A DNA stretch of 64,000 bases from assembly GCA_002421425.1 (NCBI GenBank), contig DIJZ01000002.1, positions 1 to 64,000 on the forward strand, given 5' to 3'. Of the stretch, positions 17,837-26,334 are shown piece after piece. The stretch is from Caldifarciminota bacterium UBA5631. Lineage in GTDB: Bacteria > Hydrothermota > Hydrothermia > UBA1063. Each line of letters starts with the position of its first letter. Positions within the stretch are counted from its first letter, which is position 1. The notes under the pieces are model-generated. The model worked only from the letters and a program-made list of their open reading frames with translations. It made no database searches and was not told the origin of the DNA. The position numbers and the translations under genes are program-made.

Positions 17837-18745
17837 TCAGTAACCGATTTCTTTGATAAACCCCGGTTTCTCTCTCCACTTCTCGCTGACCTTAACCCAG
17901 AGCTCAAGGTACACTGGACGGCCCAGCAGTGTCTCTATTTCCTGCCTTGCCAGGGTACCGAGCTTTTTAATTTTCGCGCCTTCTTTGCCTATGATGATCT
18001 TCTTCTGATTATCTTTTTCCACGTGGATTACGGCCCTTATATAATCCTTTCCGCCGCGTTTCTCATCTTTTTCCTTGAATTCCTCAATCTCTACGGCACA
18101 GGCGTAAGGTATTTCCTCTCCGTAGAGATTGAACACCTTCTCTCTCAGAATCTCCTGTACGAGGAATCTTTCCGTTTTGTCCGTAATGGTATCTTCTGGG
18201 TAGAATGGTGGGGACTCGGGAAGGAGTTTCTTAATTGATTCTAAAGCCACATCCATGTTAATGTTCTTAAGAATACTCACAGGAATGATTTCTTTGAATG
18301 TTTCGGTCTTTGCAAAATCGTCAATCACGGGCAAAATCAAGCGTTTGTTTACTGTGTCAACTTTGTTTATCAAAAGTATCGCGGGTTTCTGCGAATCTTT
18401 TATTTTTTCGACGATTTGCATGTCTATTTCCTCAGGTTTTGCAGGTTCGGCGAGCATTACCACGACATCAGCATCATCTATTGCCTCAAAGGCTCGCTTC
18501 AAGAGCCACTTATCCAATTCGTGACGCGGTTTCTCCATAATTCCAGGTGTGTCGAGGAAAAGCATCTGATAATCGTCCCCAGTAAGTATTCCAAGAATTT
18601 TGTGGCGCGTAGTCTGCGGTTTGGGGCTGATTGCCGAAATTTTAAAATTCAGAACCGTGTTTAGAAAAGTGGATTTTCCTACGTTTGGTTTGCCAACAAT
18701 GGCTACAAAGCCGCTCTTAAATTTCTTTTCGGAGTTCGCATCCAA
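17837..18745 (-). CDS. era: GTPase Era
   Basis: 302 aa, full length. G1 is GKPNVGKST, G3 DTPG, G4 NKVD, and the switch region has SPKPQTTRHKI. A C-terminal KH domain holds the GKEGAKIKKLG RNA-binding loop. Era binds the 3' end of 16S rRNA during 30S assembly. The start overlaps the 3' end of the preceding envelope gene by 29 nt, so it is co-transcribed with lptF/G. Confidence 0.97.
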   Translation of the reverse strand: MDANSEKKFKSGFVAIVGKPNVGKSTFLNTVLNFKISAISPKPQTTRHKILGILTGDDYQMLFLDTPGIMEKPRHELDKWLLKRAFEAIDDADVVVMLAEPAKPEEIDMQIVEKIKDSQKPAILLINKVDTVNKRLILPVIDDFAKTETFKEIIPVSILKNINMDVALESIKKLLPESPPFYPEDTITDKTERFLVQEILREKVFNLYGEEIPYACAVEIEEFKEKDEKRGGKDYIRAVIHVEKDNQKKIIIGKEGAKIKKLGTLARQEIETLLGRPVYLELWVKVSEKWREKPGFIKEIGY

Positions 18746-19892
18746 TTTCTAAAAACCTCCTTCTGTGTTTGATTCCAGGCAAAAAATCACCACTTACGTC
18801 AAAGATGTTATTAATTTTAATGTAAGGGTTGATATCCTTAATCGCCCTTAAAATAAATTCCATATTCACAACGCCTATCTCCGTTTGATGATTCCTAAAG
18901 TTGAAGTGAAGATTTAAATCGTAGTACTTTTCTTTGATCAGCAAGGAAACAAAGAGTGTGTCTCTTATAATTTGCGATGGACCATCAAAGTGACAGTAGC
19001 CCATTCTGAATGATTCTGTGAATATTCCAAAAGTATACACTTTTTGGAGATAGTGGCTGATATACACGGGTTTGTAAGTGCCTATTTCTGGTATCAAGTA
19101 TTTGTCGTAGAACATCCTTTTGTAATCAAAGGAAAAAGGAGGAATGGAAATTTCCGCTTCCAAGATATTGGATTTAGAAAGCTTCCGTGAATATGTCGTA
19201 GTATCAGCGACGATATGGTTTACAGGACTCACACCTGAGTAATCGTTGTTGTTTTCAAAAACTAAATGCATTTGAAGGCCTTTCAGTTTGTAAGTTAGGA
19301 AAACTGCATCGAGCTCTTCTCCTTTAACCTGAATACCAAAAACCCCGTCCCGGAAAATGTAAGCAAGACCTCCATAAACCTGGTTTTTTTGATTCACTCT
19401 CTCGAAGTTTAAGTAAGGAACGAAGCTTCTAAATCGGCATCCTGCAGCAACGTAAGATACTGCGTAGGTTTTGACCCTATGATGGGGAAGGTTTGGGAAG
19501 TAGTCAGTCCAGTTTTTTACTTTGTATGCGAGGAAGATTCTCCTCGTATTTAAAGCGACTTCTGCACTATCTTCAAGGGCCACATAGTCTTCATATTCCC
19601 TCCCGATGCCTCCAATTTCTATGGAAATGTTCTTAAATTGCGTCAGAAATCGCAAGTTCGAATACGAAAGGTTTTTCTGGTAGACTGGCAGAAGGTCTCT
19701 GCGGAGGTAGAATTCATTCAGCGACAAGCTCATGCTCCTTTGCGTTGCGAGAAATTTGTAGATTTTCGTCATATGCAATAATGAGCTTTCGTCCCTTTGA
19801 TAGTAGACCGTATCAGGCATTTTGAAAATTAAAGAGTCAGGAACAGAGAAGGGTAACTGGGAAATTAATAAAACAATAACACACCAGCTCAT
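18717..19892 (-). CDS. Predicted secreted beta-rich envelope protein, unrecognised
   Basis: 391 aa. A hydrophobic N-terminus (MSWCVIVLLISQLPFS) looks like a signal peptide. The remainder is dominated by alternating beta-strand patterns with many Tyr and Phe (KTYAVSYVAAGCRFRSFVPYLNFE, DLNLHFNFRN). This fits an outer-membrane or periplasmic beta protein. It overlaps the LptF/G gene by 4 nt upstream and era downstream. The context suggests a link to lipopolysaccharide or outer-membrane assembly, but I see no LptD-type signature and assign no function. Confidence 0.7.
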   Translation of the reverse strand: MSWCVIVLLISQLPFSVPDSLIFKMPDTVYYQRDESSLLHMTKIYKFLATQRSMSLSLNEFYLRRDLLPVYQKNLSYSNLRFLTQFKNISIEIGGIGREYEDYVALEDSAEVALNTRRIFLAYKVKNWTDYFPNLPHHRVKTYAVSYVAAGCRFRSFVPYLNFERVNQKNQVYGGLAYIFRDGVFGIQVKGEELDAVFLTYKLKGLQMHLVFENNNDYSGVSPVNHIVADTTTYSRKLSKSNILEAEISIPPFSFDYKRMFYDKYLIPEIGTYKPVYISHYLQKVYTFGIFTESFRMGYCHFDGPSQIIRDTLFVSLLIKEKYYDLNLHFNFRNHQTEIGVVNMEFILRAIKDINPYIKINNIFDVSGDFLPGIKHRRRFLEIGCELRKEI

Positions 19893-21028
19893 TTGGCGAG
19901 TTCCTTTCTGAGCAACATTGCAGCTACGCAGGCGAAAATGAAATTGGGAGTCCAGATGGCCACGAAGGGATTAAAAAGGGTTCTTCTGGAGAGTTCCTGA
20001 CCTGTAAGAAGAAGTATGTAATAAAGAATGAAGAAAAAGAAAGAGATGCCCAAAGCTGAGCCATAACCTGAGAACCTGAATTTTACTGCTACAGGGAAGG
20101 CAAAAAGAACGAAAATTATTGAAGCAATGGGAAGAGCAATCCTCGTATTAATTTCTGAGAGTATTGCGTTGGCGCGTCTTCTGCTGAAGTTTCTGGACAC
20201 TTTGTCTGCTTTCGGAAAGGTATTTAGCTCTTTCCTCACGTCCTGTAGTTCTTTCAAAAGGATCGTTAACGGTTTATCCCGATCAGCCCTGAATACCATG
20301 TCCTTGTAGAAAGCTTCTTCGTTAAGTTTCACTACGAGGCGGTCTTCTTTGAATTTTGCTCTTCTGAATTCTTCCTTCTTCTCTCCCCGCGTCTCAATGA
20401 ATTCTCCGTCCAGGAGTTCCATAATAATTTCTCCTTTTCTTGCTGAATAAATCTTACCGCGGGAAGCAGAAATGAACCTAACTCCATCCCGTCTCACTTC
20501 CTGGATTTTAATATCCCTGAGCTCCCCGGTCTTTTCGTCTTTAGAAGAGGCATAGATTAAGTAGTTTTCCAGTTTGTTGAATATACCGGCCTCGATCTCG
20601 ATGGCCGGTTTTTTTGTTCTGATCTCAAAGAGGGTTTGCTTCAGTCGGAAATTGGTCTCAGGTAAAACGAACAGATTGAAAATAACATTAAGGAAAGCTA
20701 CCAGTAGCATTGCTATAGCGAGCTTGTAAAAAATCCTCTTCCAGTCAATCCCTGAGCTCTTTATACAGAGTATCTCGTTCTGCCCCGCCATCCTGCCAAA
20801 AGTTATGAGTCCAGCCACCAGGAAGGACATGGGGAATGTCATGTTCATTACAAAAGGGAGAGTGAGAAATACTACCTTAAGAACAGTTCCTGAAGGTACG
20901 CCCTTTCTCACAAGAAGGTCCATAAGCTGGAAGATGCTGTTTGTAAGGAGAATCATCGTCAGGGCAAAAACGCTTCCAAGGAAAGGAAAGAAAAGGCTTT
21001 TTAATACGTATCTATCAATTCTCTTCAC
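19889..21028 (-). CDS. LptF/LptG family lipopolysaccharide export permease
   Basis: 379 aa. Three N-terminal transmembrane segments (first from residue ~12), a periplasmic beta-jellyroll region (about 110-270) and three C-terminal segments match the LptF/LptG (YjgP/YjgQ) fold. The N-terminal MKRIDRYVLKSLFFPF and the RMAGQNEI coupling-helix motif are characteristic. It exports lipopolysaccharide with the LptB ATPase. Only one such permease is in the window. It overlaps DUF2905 by 4 nt. Confidence 0.92.
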   Translation of the reverse strand: MKRIDRYVLKSLFFPFLGSVFALTMILLTNSIFQLMDLLVRKGVPSGTVLKVVFLTLPFVMNMTFPMSFLVAGLITFGRMAGQNEILCIKSSGIDWKRIFYKLAIAMLLVAFLNVIFNLFVLPETNFRLKQTLFEIRTKKPAIEIEAGIFNKLENYLIYASSKDEKTGELRDIKIQEVRRDGVRFISASRGKIYSARKGEIIMELLDGEFIETRGEKKEEFRRAKFKEDRLVVKLNEEAFYKDMVFRADRDKPLTILLKELQDVRKELNTFPKADKVSRNFSRRRANAILSEINTRIALPIASIIFVLFAFPVAVKFRFSGYGSALGISFFFFILYYILLLTGQELSRRTLFNPFVAIWTPNFIFACVAAMLLRKELAK

Positions 21029-21231
21029 TTTTTAAGCCTGATGAAAAGGTTAAGGATTATTGTGAGAATCAGGGATAAAATTATACTTGTGCCCAGAGGA
21101 ATAAGGATTGTGAAGGTTGGTTTTCTTATTACGATGTCGCCGGGGATTTTAAAAGAAGCTGTTTCAAGGAGATATACAATCACACCGAAGATAAAAATCA
21201 CCATCCCGAAGTAAATAAGAAATTTTCCCAT
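21025..21231 (-). CDS. DUF2905 small membrane protein
   Basis: 68 aa. Two transmembrane segments with the family pattern GKFLIYFGMVIFIFGV and KIPGDIVIRKPTFTILIPLGTSIILS. First gene of the lptF/G-era operon. The ATG is only 9 nt past a -10 element and has no Shine-Dalgarno, so the mRNA leader is at most a few nucleotides. Function of the family is unknown. Confidence 0.88.
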   Translation of the reverse strand: MGKFLIYFGMVIFIFGVIVYLLETASFKIPGDIVIRKPTFTILIPLGTSIILSLILTIILNLFIRLKK

Positions 21232-21240
21232 TGTGTAGTA

Positions 21241-21269
21241 ATTTTAAGATACAGGGAGTGGAGTGGCAA
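21241..21269 (-). promoter_or_regulatory. Promoter TTGCCA-N17-TAAAAT, near-leaderless
   Basis: On the minus strand TTGCCA (21264-21269) and TAAAAT (21241-21246) are spaced 17 nt. The ATG of the DUF2905 gene follows after 9 nt. It would drive the DUF2905-lptF/G-envelope protein-era operon. Confidence 0.6.
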
Positions 21270-21347
21270 TATATTAAAGAAATATCAAGACTTCTTCGCA
21301 ATAAGACAACTTCTATTTCTCAGAGTTTGCTGCCCTTTGTCCTGCAT

Positions 21348-22202
21348 TCATATTTTCACGGTAATCTCGTCGTAAAGACGTATCTCTCCACCCTTAATCA
21401 CGCGGCAAAATCTTCCCCACCTTGAAACGGCATAAGGCCTGCCTTCGTCCACAAACTTTTCCTTTCCAATTTCCAGGATTTCGATGGCAACGTTTCCAAC
21501 TTCAAGGATTTTTCCGGGAAGAAGAACGTACTCAGGGATTCCTACAATCGTTATGTTCTCGGTGATTTCATCGATGCTGAAATTGAATTTTTCTCTCGGG
21601 ACCTTTGATAATGCCTCAAAGGGAAAAACACTGACCTCTTTCTCGGTTCCAGCATGCACGTCGCCTTCTACACCGAAGTTTTCAAGGAGGGTTATTCGTT
21701 CCACTCTTTCTTTCATCCCCCGGGTCGCAGATTTTCCAAGAAAAATGATCTTTCCTTTAAATTCGTAGTCCAGCTTTACGTGGCCAGATTTTCCTCCTTC
21801 CTTTTCCAGGAGCCGCAAGTCTGCAATTCTTGCCCACCTTTCGTACCTTTTCAGCATATCATAGAAGTTCAGAGCAGCCAAAGCACATGCTGATAACGCT
21901 TCCATCTCGGCGCCTGTACGATCTATACAGCTGACTTCTGAAAGGATTTCTATAACTCCTTCATCAAAGAGTGCTATGTCGATCCTGGCCCCGGTGACCC
22001 GTATGGGGTGGCAGAAGGGGAGGAGGGAAGGGATGGTTTTTACTCCTGAAATACCTACAAGTTTTGAAGCATTTACCGGATCCCCCTTCTCGATTTTCCC
22101 GTCCTTTATGAGTTTAATGGTCTCCTTATCAACAATAAGTCTCGCTGAGGCTCTCGCTTTCCTGCGTGTTTCATTCTTCTCGGTTACATCAATCATCTTC
22201 AT
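21348..22202 (-). CDS. moaC: MoaC-MOSC fusion protein (molybdenum cofactor synthesis)
   Basis: 284 aa. Residues 1-142 are a complete MoaC: IDVTEKNETRRKARA, LLPFCHPI and CIDRTGAEMEALSACALAALNFYDM with the catalytic Asp. Residues about 146-284 form a MOSC domain (IFLGKSATRGMKERVERITLLENFGVEGDVHAG). MoaC converts the MoaA product to cyclic pyranopterin monophosphate. MOSC domains handle sulfur-metal cofactor transfer. The start has AAAGGAGGAACG upstream. It is divergent from the molybdate/tungstate transporter genes and is the partner of moaA at the far end of the locus. Joining an early synthesis enzyme to a MOSC domain is uncommon. Confidence 0.92.
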   Translation of the reverse strand: MKMIDVTEKNETRRKARASARLIVDKETIKLIKDGKIEKGDPVNASKLVGISGVKTIPSLLPFCHPIRVTGARIDIALFDEGVIEILSEVSCIDRTGAEMEALSACALAALNFYDMLKRYERWARIADLRLLEKEGGKSGHVKLDYEFKGKIIFLGKSATRGMKERVERITLLENFGVEGDVHAGTEKEVSVFPFEALSKVPREKFNFSIDEITENITIVGIPEYVLLPGKILEVGNVAIEILEIGKEKFVDEGRPYAVSRWGRFCRVIKGGEIRLYDEITVKI

Positions 22203-22267
22203 AACGTTCCTCCTTTGAATAAATTATAAGTTCGTAAGAATGAAATAGGAAAACCAGGTTTTTACAT

Positions 22268-22273
22268 TAAAAT
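22268..22273 (+). promoter_or_regulatory. -10 element (TAAAAT) of leaderless transporter operon
   Basis: TAAAAT lies 6 nt (TTTTCT) before the ATG at 22280. There is no clear -35 hexamer and no Shine-Dalgarno. Confidence 0.4.
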
Positions 22274-22279
22274 TTTTCT

Positions 22280-23065
22280 ATGAAAAGAGGCTTCGATTTG
22301 TGGATAGCTTTGCTATCTGCCCTTGGTCTTTTCTTTTTAACAATGCCAGTTCTTGTGCTGATTTTTTCAACTTCACCTGAATCTTTTTTCTTTGCCATCC
22401 GCGACAGGGAATTTCTCGGTACACTGAAAGTTTCAATCCTGTCTGCTACCTTCTCGTCTCTTTTTGTGCTTCTCCTCGGCACGCCGATTTCTTATATCCT
22501 GGCAAGGAAAACTTTTCCCTTAAAGGGTATTCTGGAGCACCTTGTGGATCTTCCCATTGCAATCCCACACTCAGTCTCAGGAATTGCGATTCTGTACTTC
22601 TTTGGAAGGACTTCTCCTGTTGGGCAGATGCTGAACATCATGGGGATAAAGGTTTACGGCGATATGGTAGGTATAGTTCTTGCTATGAGCTTTGTGAGCG
22701 CACCATATTACATTGCATCAGTCAAAGAAGGTCTGAGCGTAGTTCCAAGGGAATACGAAAGCGTCTCCTATTCCTTGGGGAGAGGCAGGGCTTTTACTTT
22801 CTTCCGCGTAATTCTGCCCATGGCTCGCAGTCATCTATTTAAAGGCTTAATTCTCTCCTGGGGCAGAGCGCTTTCGGAGTTTGGAGCCGTAATGGTAGTG
22901 GCCTATTACCCTATGACAGCAACGGTTTTTATTTATGAAAGACTGGAAAGCCTGGGGATAAAATCAACTCTACCTTACGCGGTGATAGTGCTTCTTTTAT
23001 CTGGAGGATTATTCGTTACCTTCAGGGTGTTATGCTGTCGCTATGCTCAGAATAGAAGGTCTTGA
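22280..23065 (+). CDS. Tungstate/molybdate ABC transporter permease
   Basis: 261 aa. Five or six transmembrane segments with the inner-membrane component signature GRALSEFGAVMVVAYYP (EAA-type loop) and the conserved VDLPIAIPHSVSGIAILY. This matches the ModB/WtpB group. It overlaps the ATPase gene by 23 nt. The surrounding cofactor genes (MoaC, MoeA x2, MoaA) support molybdate or tungstate as substrate. Which oxyanion is used cannot be read from the sequence. No periplasmic binding protein gene is present in the locus. Confidence 0.88.
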   Translation: MKRGFDLWIALLSALGLFFLTMPVLVLIFSTSPESFFFAIRDREFLGTLKVSILSATFSSLFVLLLGTPISYILARKTFPLKGILEHLVDLPIAIPHSVSGIAILYFFGRTSPVGQMLNIMGIKVYGDMVGIVLAMSFVSAPYYIASVKEGLSVVPREYESVSYSLGRGRAFTFFRVILPMARSHLFKGLILSWGRALSEFGAVMVVAYYPMTATVFIYERLESLGIKSTLPYAVIVLLLSGGLFVTFRVLCCRYAQNRRS

Positions 23066-24065
23066 AGTAAGAAAAGGAAATTTTATACTGCAGGTGGATC
23101 ACTTCGAAGTGCAGACCCACGAGTTTATTAGCATATTAGGTCCCTCTGGAAGCGGTAAAACCACATTTCTCGAGGCTATTGCAGGTTTTTCACCTCTGAA
23201 GAAAGGAAAGATCCTTTTTTACGGCAATGACATAACAGGGTTGCCTCCCTGGGAAAGGAACGTCGCAATTATATACCAGGAGGCGTACCTGTTTCCGCAT
23301 TTTACAGTCTGGAAAAACCTACTTTATGGAAAAAGGGCATGTGCTGATTTCGTTAGAAACATCGCTGGGAAACTCAACATTTCAGACTTACTTGATCGAT
23401 TTCCCAACGAACTTTCAGCAGGGCAGCGGCAGAGAGTTTCCATTGCGAGAGCCATCGCAACAAGGCCGTTAATTCTTCTGATGGATGAACCGTTCAATTT
23501 TCTCGATCCCATTAATAAGGAGGATTTTAGGAGTCTTGTGAAAGAAATACGTGAATCCTTTTTGATGCCAATGATTCTGGTGACTCATGATCTTGAAGAA
23601 GCGCTCTATTACGCTGATAGGGTGGCGATTATAAGGGAAGGGAAGATTGTCGGCGTGGATACGCCGTACTCACTGGTAAAACGTCCTGAGGATGACTTTG
23701 TGGCACAATTCACAGGTAGAGCAAATTTCCTTCCCATAGAGAAAAAAGGCGAAAGATATTTCTTAGGGAGTGTGGAGATAAATCTCCCAGAAAGAGTTAA
23801 TAGAGATCGCTTCGTCGTAATGATAAGGCCGCAGGATATAATCATCAGCGACGCTGAGCCCCAGCATTCAAGCGCAAGAAATCACTTGAAGGGTAGAATA
23901 GTAGAAGTAAGGCCAGGTTCAAAGGTTAATGAGGTCAAAGTAGAAGTGGATGGGATTACCCTTGTTGTTTTCATTACAGATGCTTCTAGAGAAGAGCTTA
24001 ACCTCCAGCCAGGGATGGAAGTATACCTTGTGTTTAAAGCAACAGCCCTTCATATTTTTGATTAA
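23043..24065 (+). CDS. Tungstate/molybdate ABC transporter ATP-binding protein
   Basis: 340 aa. Walker A GPSGSGKTT, signature LSAGQRQRVSIARA, Walker B LILLMDEPF and the switch His in ILVTHD. A TOBE-type domain follows from about residue 270 (NHLKGRIVEVRPGSKVNEVKVEV), as in ModC/WtpC, where it binds oxyanion for feedback. Translation is coupled to the permease by overlap. It energises uptake for the cofactor genes downstream. Confidence 0.9.
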   Translation: MLRIEGLEVRKGNFILQVDHFEVQTHEFISILGPSGSGKTTFLEAIAGFSPLKKGKILFYGNDITGLPPWERNVAIIYQEAYLFPHFTVWKNLLYGKRACADFVRNIAGKLNISDLLDRFPNELSAGQRQRVSIARAIATRPLILLMDEPFNFLDPINKEDFRSLVKEIRESFLMPMILVTHDLEEALYYADRVAIIREGKIVGVDTPYSLVKRPEDDFVAQFTGRANFLPIEKKGERYFLGSVEINLPERVNRDRFVVMIRPQDIIISDAEPQHSSARNHLKGRIVEVRPGSKVNEVKVEVDGITLVVFITDASREELNLQPGMEVYLVFKATALHIFD

Positions 24066-24071
24066 AAGGAA

Positions 24072-24077
24072 TATAAT
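24072..24077 (+). promoter_or_regulatory. -10 element (TATAAT) of leaderless AmrS-like gene
   Basis: Consensus TATAAT ends 6 nt (TACCCT) before the ATG at 24084. A weak -35 (TTCATA) lies at 17-nt spacing. It overlaps the end of the preceding ATPase gene. Confidence 0.5.
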
Positions 24078-24083
24078 TACCCT

Positions 24084-25094
24084 ATGATTAAAGAGGCAAA
24101 ATTCTTTGAGAAACTCGCTGGTGGAAAGGTCAAATGTTTTCTATGCCGGCACAATTGTATAATTAAGGAAGGAAGTAAAGGGATTTGTGGTGTACGTAAA
24201 AACGAGGGGGGGACCCTCTACACACTGGTCTATGACTATCCTGTTGCGGTGAATGTTGATCCCATTGAGAAAAAACCCCTTTATCACTTTTTGCCCGGTT
24301 CAAGGGCCCTTTCTATTGCCACCGTTGGTTGCAATTTCAGCTGTAAATTCTGCCAGAATTACGACATTTCTCAGGCACCGAGGGAGGGCGAAATCTTTGG
24401 GGAAAATGTTCCACGTGAAACGGTGGTTGCCCTTGCTGAGAGGTATAGATGTGAATCAATTTCCTATACTTATACCGAGCCGACGATCTTTTACGAGTAC
24501 GCCTACGATATAGCAGTCCTTGCTAAGAGCAAAGGTATCAAGAACAACTTTGTTACCAATGGCTACATCGAAGAAGCCCCTCTTAAGGAGATAGCCCCAT
24601 ACCTTGATGCTGCAAACATAGACCTTAAAAGTTTCAGAAAGGGGTTTTATTCAAAAATTGTTGGTGCCAGGCTCGACCAGGTGCTGGAAAGTATAATACT
24701 CTACTTTAAACTGGGGATCTGGATCGAACTTACCACCCTCATCATCCCGGGTTATAACGATGGCGAGGAGGAACTGAGGGATATCGCAAAATTTATCAAA
24801 AATGAACTGGCAGAATATGTCCCCTGGCACGTATCAAGATTTTACCCGAACTATAAAATGAGAAATGTTCTACCTACACCAGAAAAGGAGATCAAAAGAG
24901 CAAGGGAAATTGGTCTTGAGGAAGGATTGCTCTACGTTTACACAGGAAACATACGTTCCGAAGAAGGGGATAGCACTTTTTGCCCCTCCTGTAAAAGAAG
25001 AGTTATCGCCAGAAGTGGATTCTGGGTTACAGAGAATAAGGTATCAGATGGCACGTGCTCCTATTGCGGAGCCAGAATCCATGGCATTTTTTAG
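24084..25094 (+). CDS. AmrS-like radical SAM protein (AmmeMemoRadiSam family)
   Basis: 336 aa. An N-terminal Cys cluster (CFLCRHNC...GICGVR) precedes the radical SAM motif CNFSCKFC, which is preceded by ATVGCNF as in pyruvate-formate-lyase-activating-like enzymes. IDLKSF and WHVSRFYPNY are family hallmarks. A C-terminal zinc-ribbon pair (CPSC...CSYC) is present. The biochemical role of AmrS is not firmly established. It sits between the transporter and moeA genes but has its own promoter, so a direct cofactor role is uncertain. Confidence 0.88.
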   Translation: MIKEAKFFEKLAGGKVKCFLCRHNCIIKEGSKGICGVRKNEGGTLYTLVYDYPVAVNVDPIEKKPLYHFLPGSRALSIATVGCNFSCKFCQNYDISQAPREGEIFGENVPRETVVALAERYRCESISYTYTEPTIFYEYAYDIAVLAKSKGIKNNFVTNGYIEEAPLKEIAPYLDAANIDLKSFRKGFYSKIVGARLDQVLESIILYFKLGIWIELTTLIIPGYNDGEEELRDIAKFIKNELAEYVPWHVSRFYPNYKMRNVLPTPEKEIKRAREIGLEEGLLYVYTGNIRSEEGDSTFCPSCKRRVIARSGFWVTENKVSDGTCSYCGARIHGIF

Positions 25095-25110
25095 TTCCTG
25101 AAGCCTCGTT

Positions 25111-25116
25111 TAAAAT
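25111..25116 (+). promoter_or_regulatory. -10 element (TAAAAT) of leaderless moeA
   Basis: TAAAAT ends 6 nt (TTTCCT) before the ATG at 25123. The -35 is poor. No Shine-Dalgarno precedes the gene. Confidence 0.45.
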
Positions 25117-25122
25117 TTTCCT

Positions 25123-26334
25123 ATGGAGTTCCTTAGACTTGCGAAGAGGGAGGATATTTACCACAATTTCTTCCCCATTTTCAGGCCTCTAAGGCGCGTA
25201 AAGGTAGCCATTTTTGAAGCATTAAGACGCTTTTCGGGACAGGATATTATTTCTCCTGAAGATATGCCTTACTTCCCCAGGAGTACCGTTGATGGTTTTG
25301 CGGTAAAGGCAAAGGACACCCTTGGTGCATCCACAAACCTTCCTTCCATTCTTCGCTTTGTGGGTGAGGTGAAGATGTCAGAGAAACCTTCTATCAACTT
25401 AAGCGACGGTGAGGCTCTGAGAATCTGGACTGGTGGATGGATTCCTCAAGGAGCTGATGCTGTGGTAATGCTGGAGAACGCCTCATTAAATCAAAATATT
25501 GTGGAGGTTTACAAGCCAGTGGCTGCTGGTGAAAATGTACTGAAGGTAGGGGATGATATAAAGAAAGGTGATTTAATTATCAGAAAAGGGAAGGAAATTA
25601 GGGCCCAAGAGATGGCAATTCTTCAGGCTTTGGGCTTTTTTGAGGTTGAAGTATCAAGATGTCCACGAGTACTTATAATTCCCACGGGGAACGAGCTGGT
25701 AGAACCGTGGCAAGATGCGAGTCACGGGAGAATCAGGGAGACCAACACTGTGGCCGTTGCGGGTCTTAATAAAGATTACTGTGAGAAAGTGGAAAGGCAC
25801 CCCATAGTGCCCGATAACAGAGAAGCGCTTAAAAGAGCAATAAGAGATAACATTGCTGATTACGACCTTATTATAGTATCGGGTGGAAGTTCCAAAGGCG
25901 CAGGAGACTTCGCCACCGGGGCGGTGGAGGACTTTGAAGGTGGAGAAATTATTTACCACGGTGTGCAAATAAGCCCAGGGAAGCCGACCATATTTGCCCG
26001 CATTAAAGAAAAGCCAATCATAGGCCTTCCAGGCCACCCCGTCTCATCATTTGTGTCTACCTACCTTTTTATCTTACCCTTTGTAAAGTATCTTCAGGGC
26101 GCCACAAAATATCTTCCTGAGCCCTCCGGCTATCTGAAAGCTGGAATAGATATTCCTTCAAAACCGGGAAGAGAAGACTGGATCAGGGTAAAAAGGGATA
26201 ATGATAAGGTGTTTCCCATTTTTTCAGAATCCGGCGTCCTTTCAAGCCTGGTTAAAGCCGATGGCCTTATTAGAATTCCAGAAAACTTAGAAGGTGTTCA
26301 CGCAGGCGAAGAGGTGGAATTTTACTTATTATGA
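25123..26334 (+). CDS. moeA: Molybdopterin molybdenumtransferase MoeA
   Basis: 403 aa. It has the complete four-domain MoeA layout: PRSTVDGFAVKAKDT near the N-terminus, GNELVEPWQDASHGRIRETN, the MoCF-binding GGSSKGAGDF and GLPGHPVSSF, then a C-terminal beta domain. MoeA inserts molybdate or tungstate into adenylated molybdopterin. Its ATGA overlap with the next gene couples it to a second, longer MoeA. Two MoeA copies are common in tungsten-using prokaryotes, where they may differ in metal choice. That is inference here. Confidence 0.94.
   Translation: MEFLRLAKREDIYHNFFPIFRPLRRVKVAIFEALRRFSGQDIISPEDMPYFPRSTVDGFAVKAKDTLGASTNLPSILRFVGEVKMSEKPSINLSDGEALRIWTGGWIPQGADAVVMLENASLNQNIVEVYKPVAAGENVLKVGDDIKKGDLIIRKGKEIRAQEMAILQALGFFEVEVSRCPRVLIIPTGNELVEPWQDASHGRIRETNTVAVAGLNKDYCEKVERHPIVPDNREALKRAIRDNIADYDLIIVSGGSSKGAGDFATGAVEDFEGGEIIYHGVQISPGKPTIFARIKEKPIIGLPGHPVSSFVSTYLFILPFVKYLQGATKYLPEPSGYLKAGIDIPSKPGREDWIRVKRDNDKVFPIFSESGVLSSLVKADGLIRIPENLEGVHAGEEVEFYLL

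Noticed and set aside
18717..19892. LptD assignment for the protein next to LptF/G
   Set aside because: Too short and without LptD OstA-like or barrel signatures; the position alone is insufficient.
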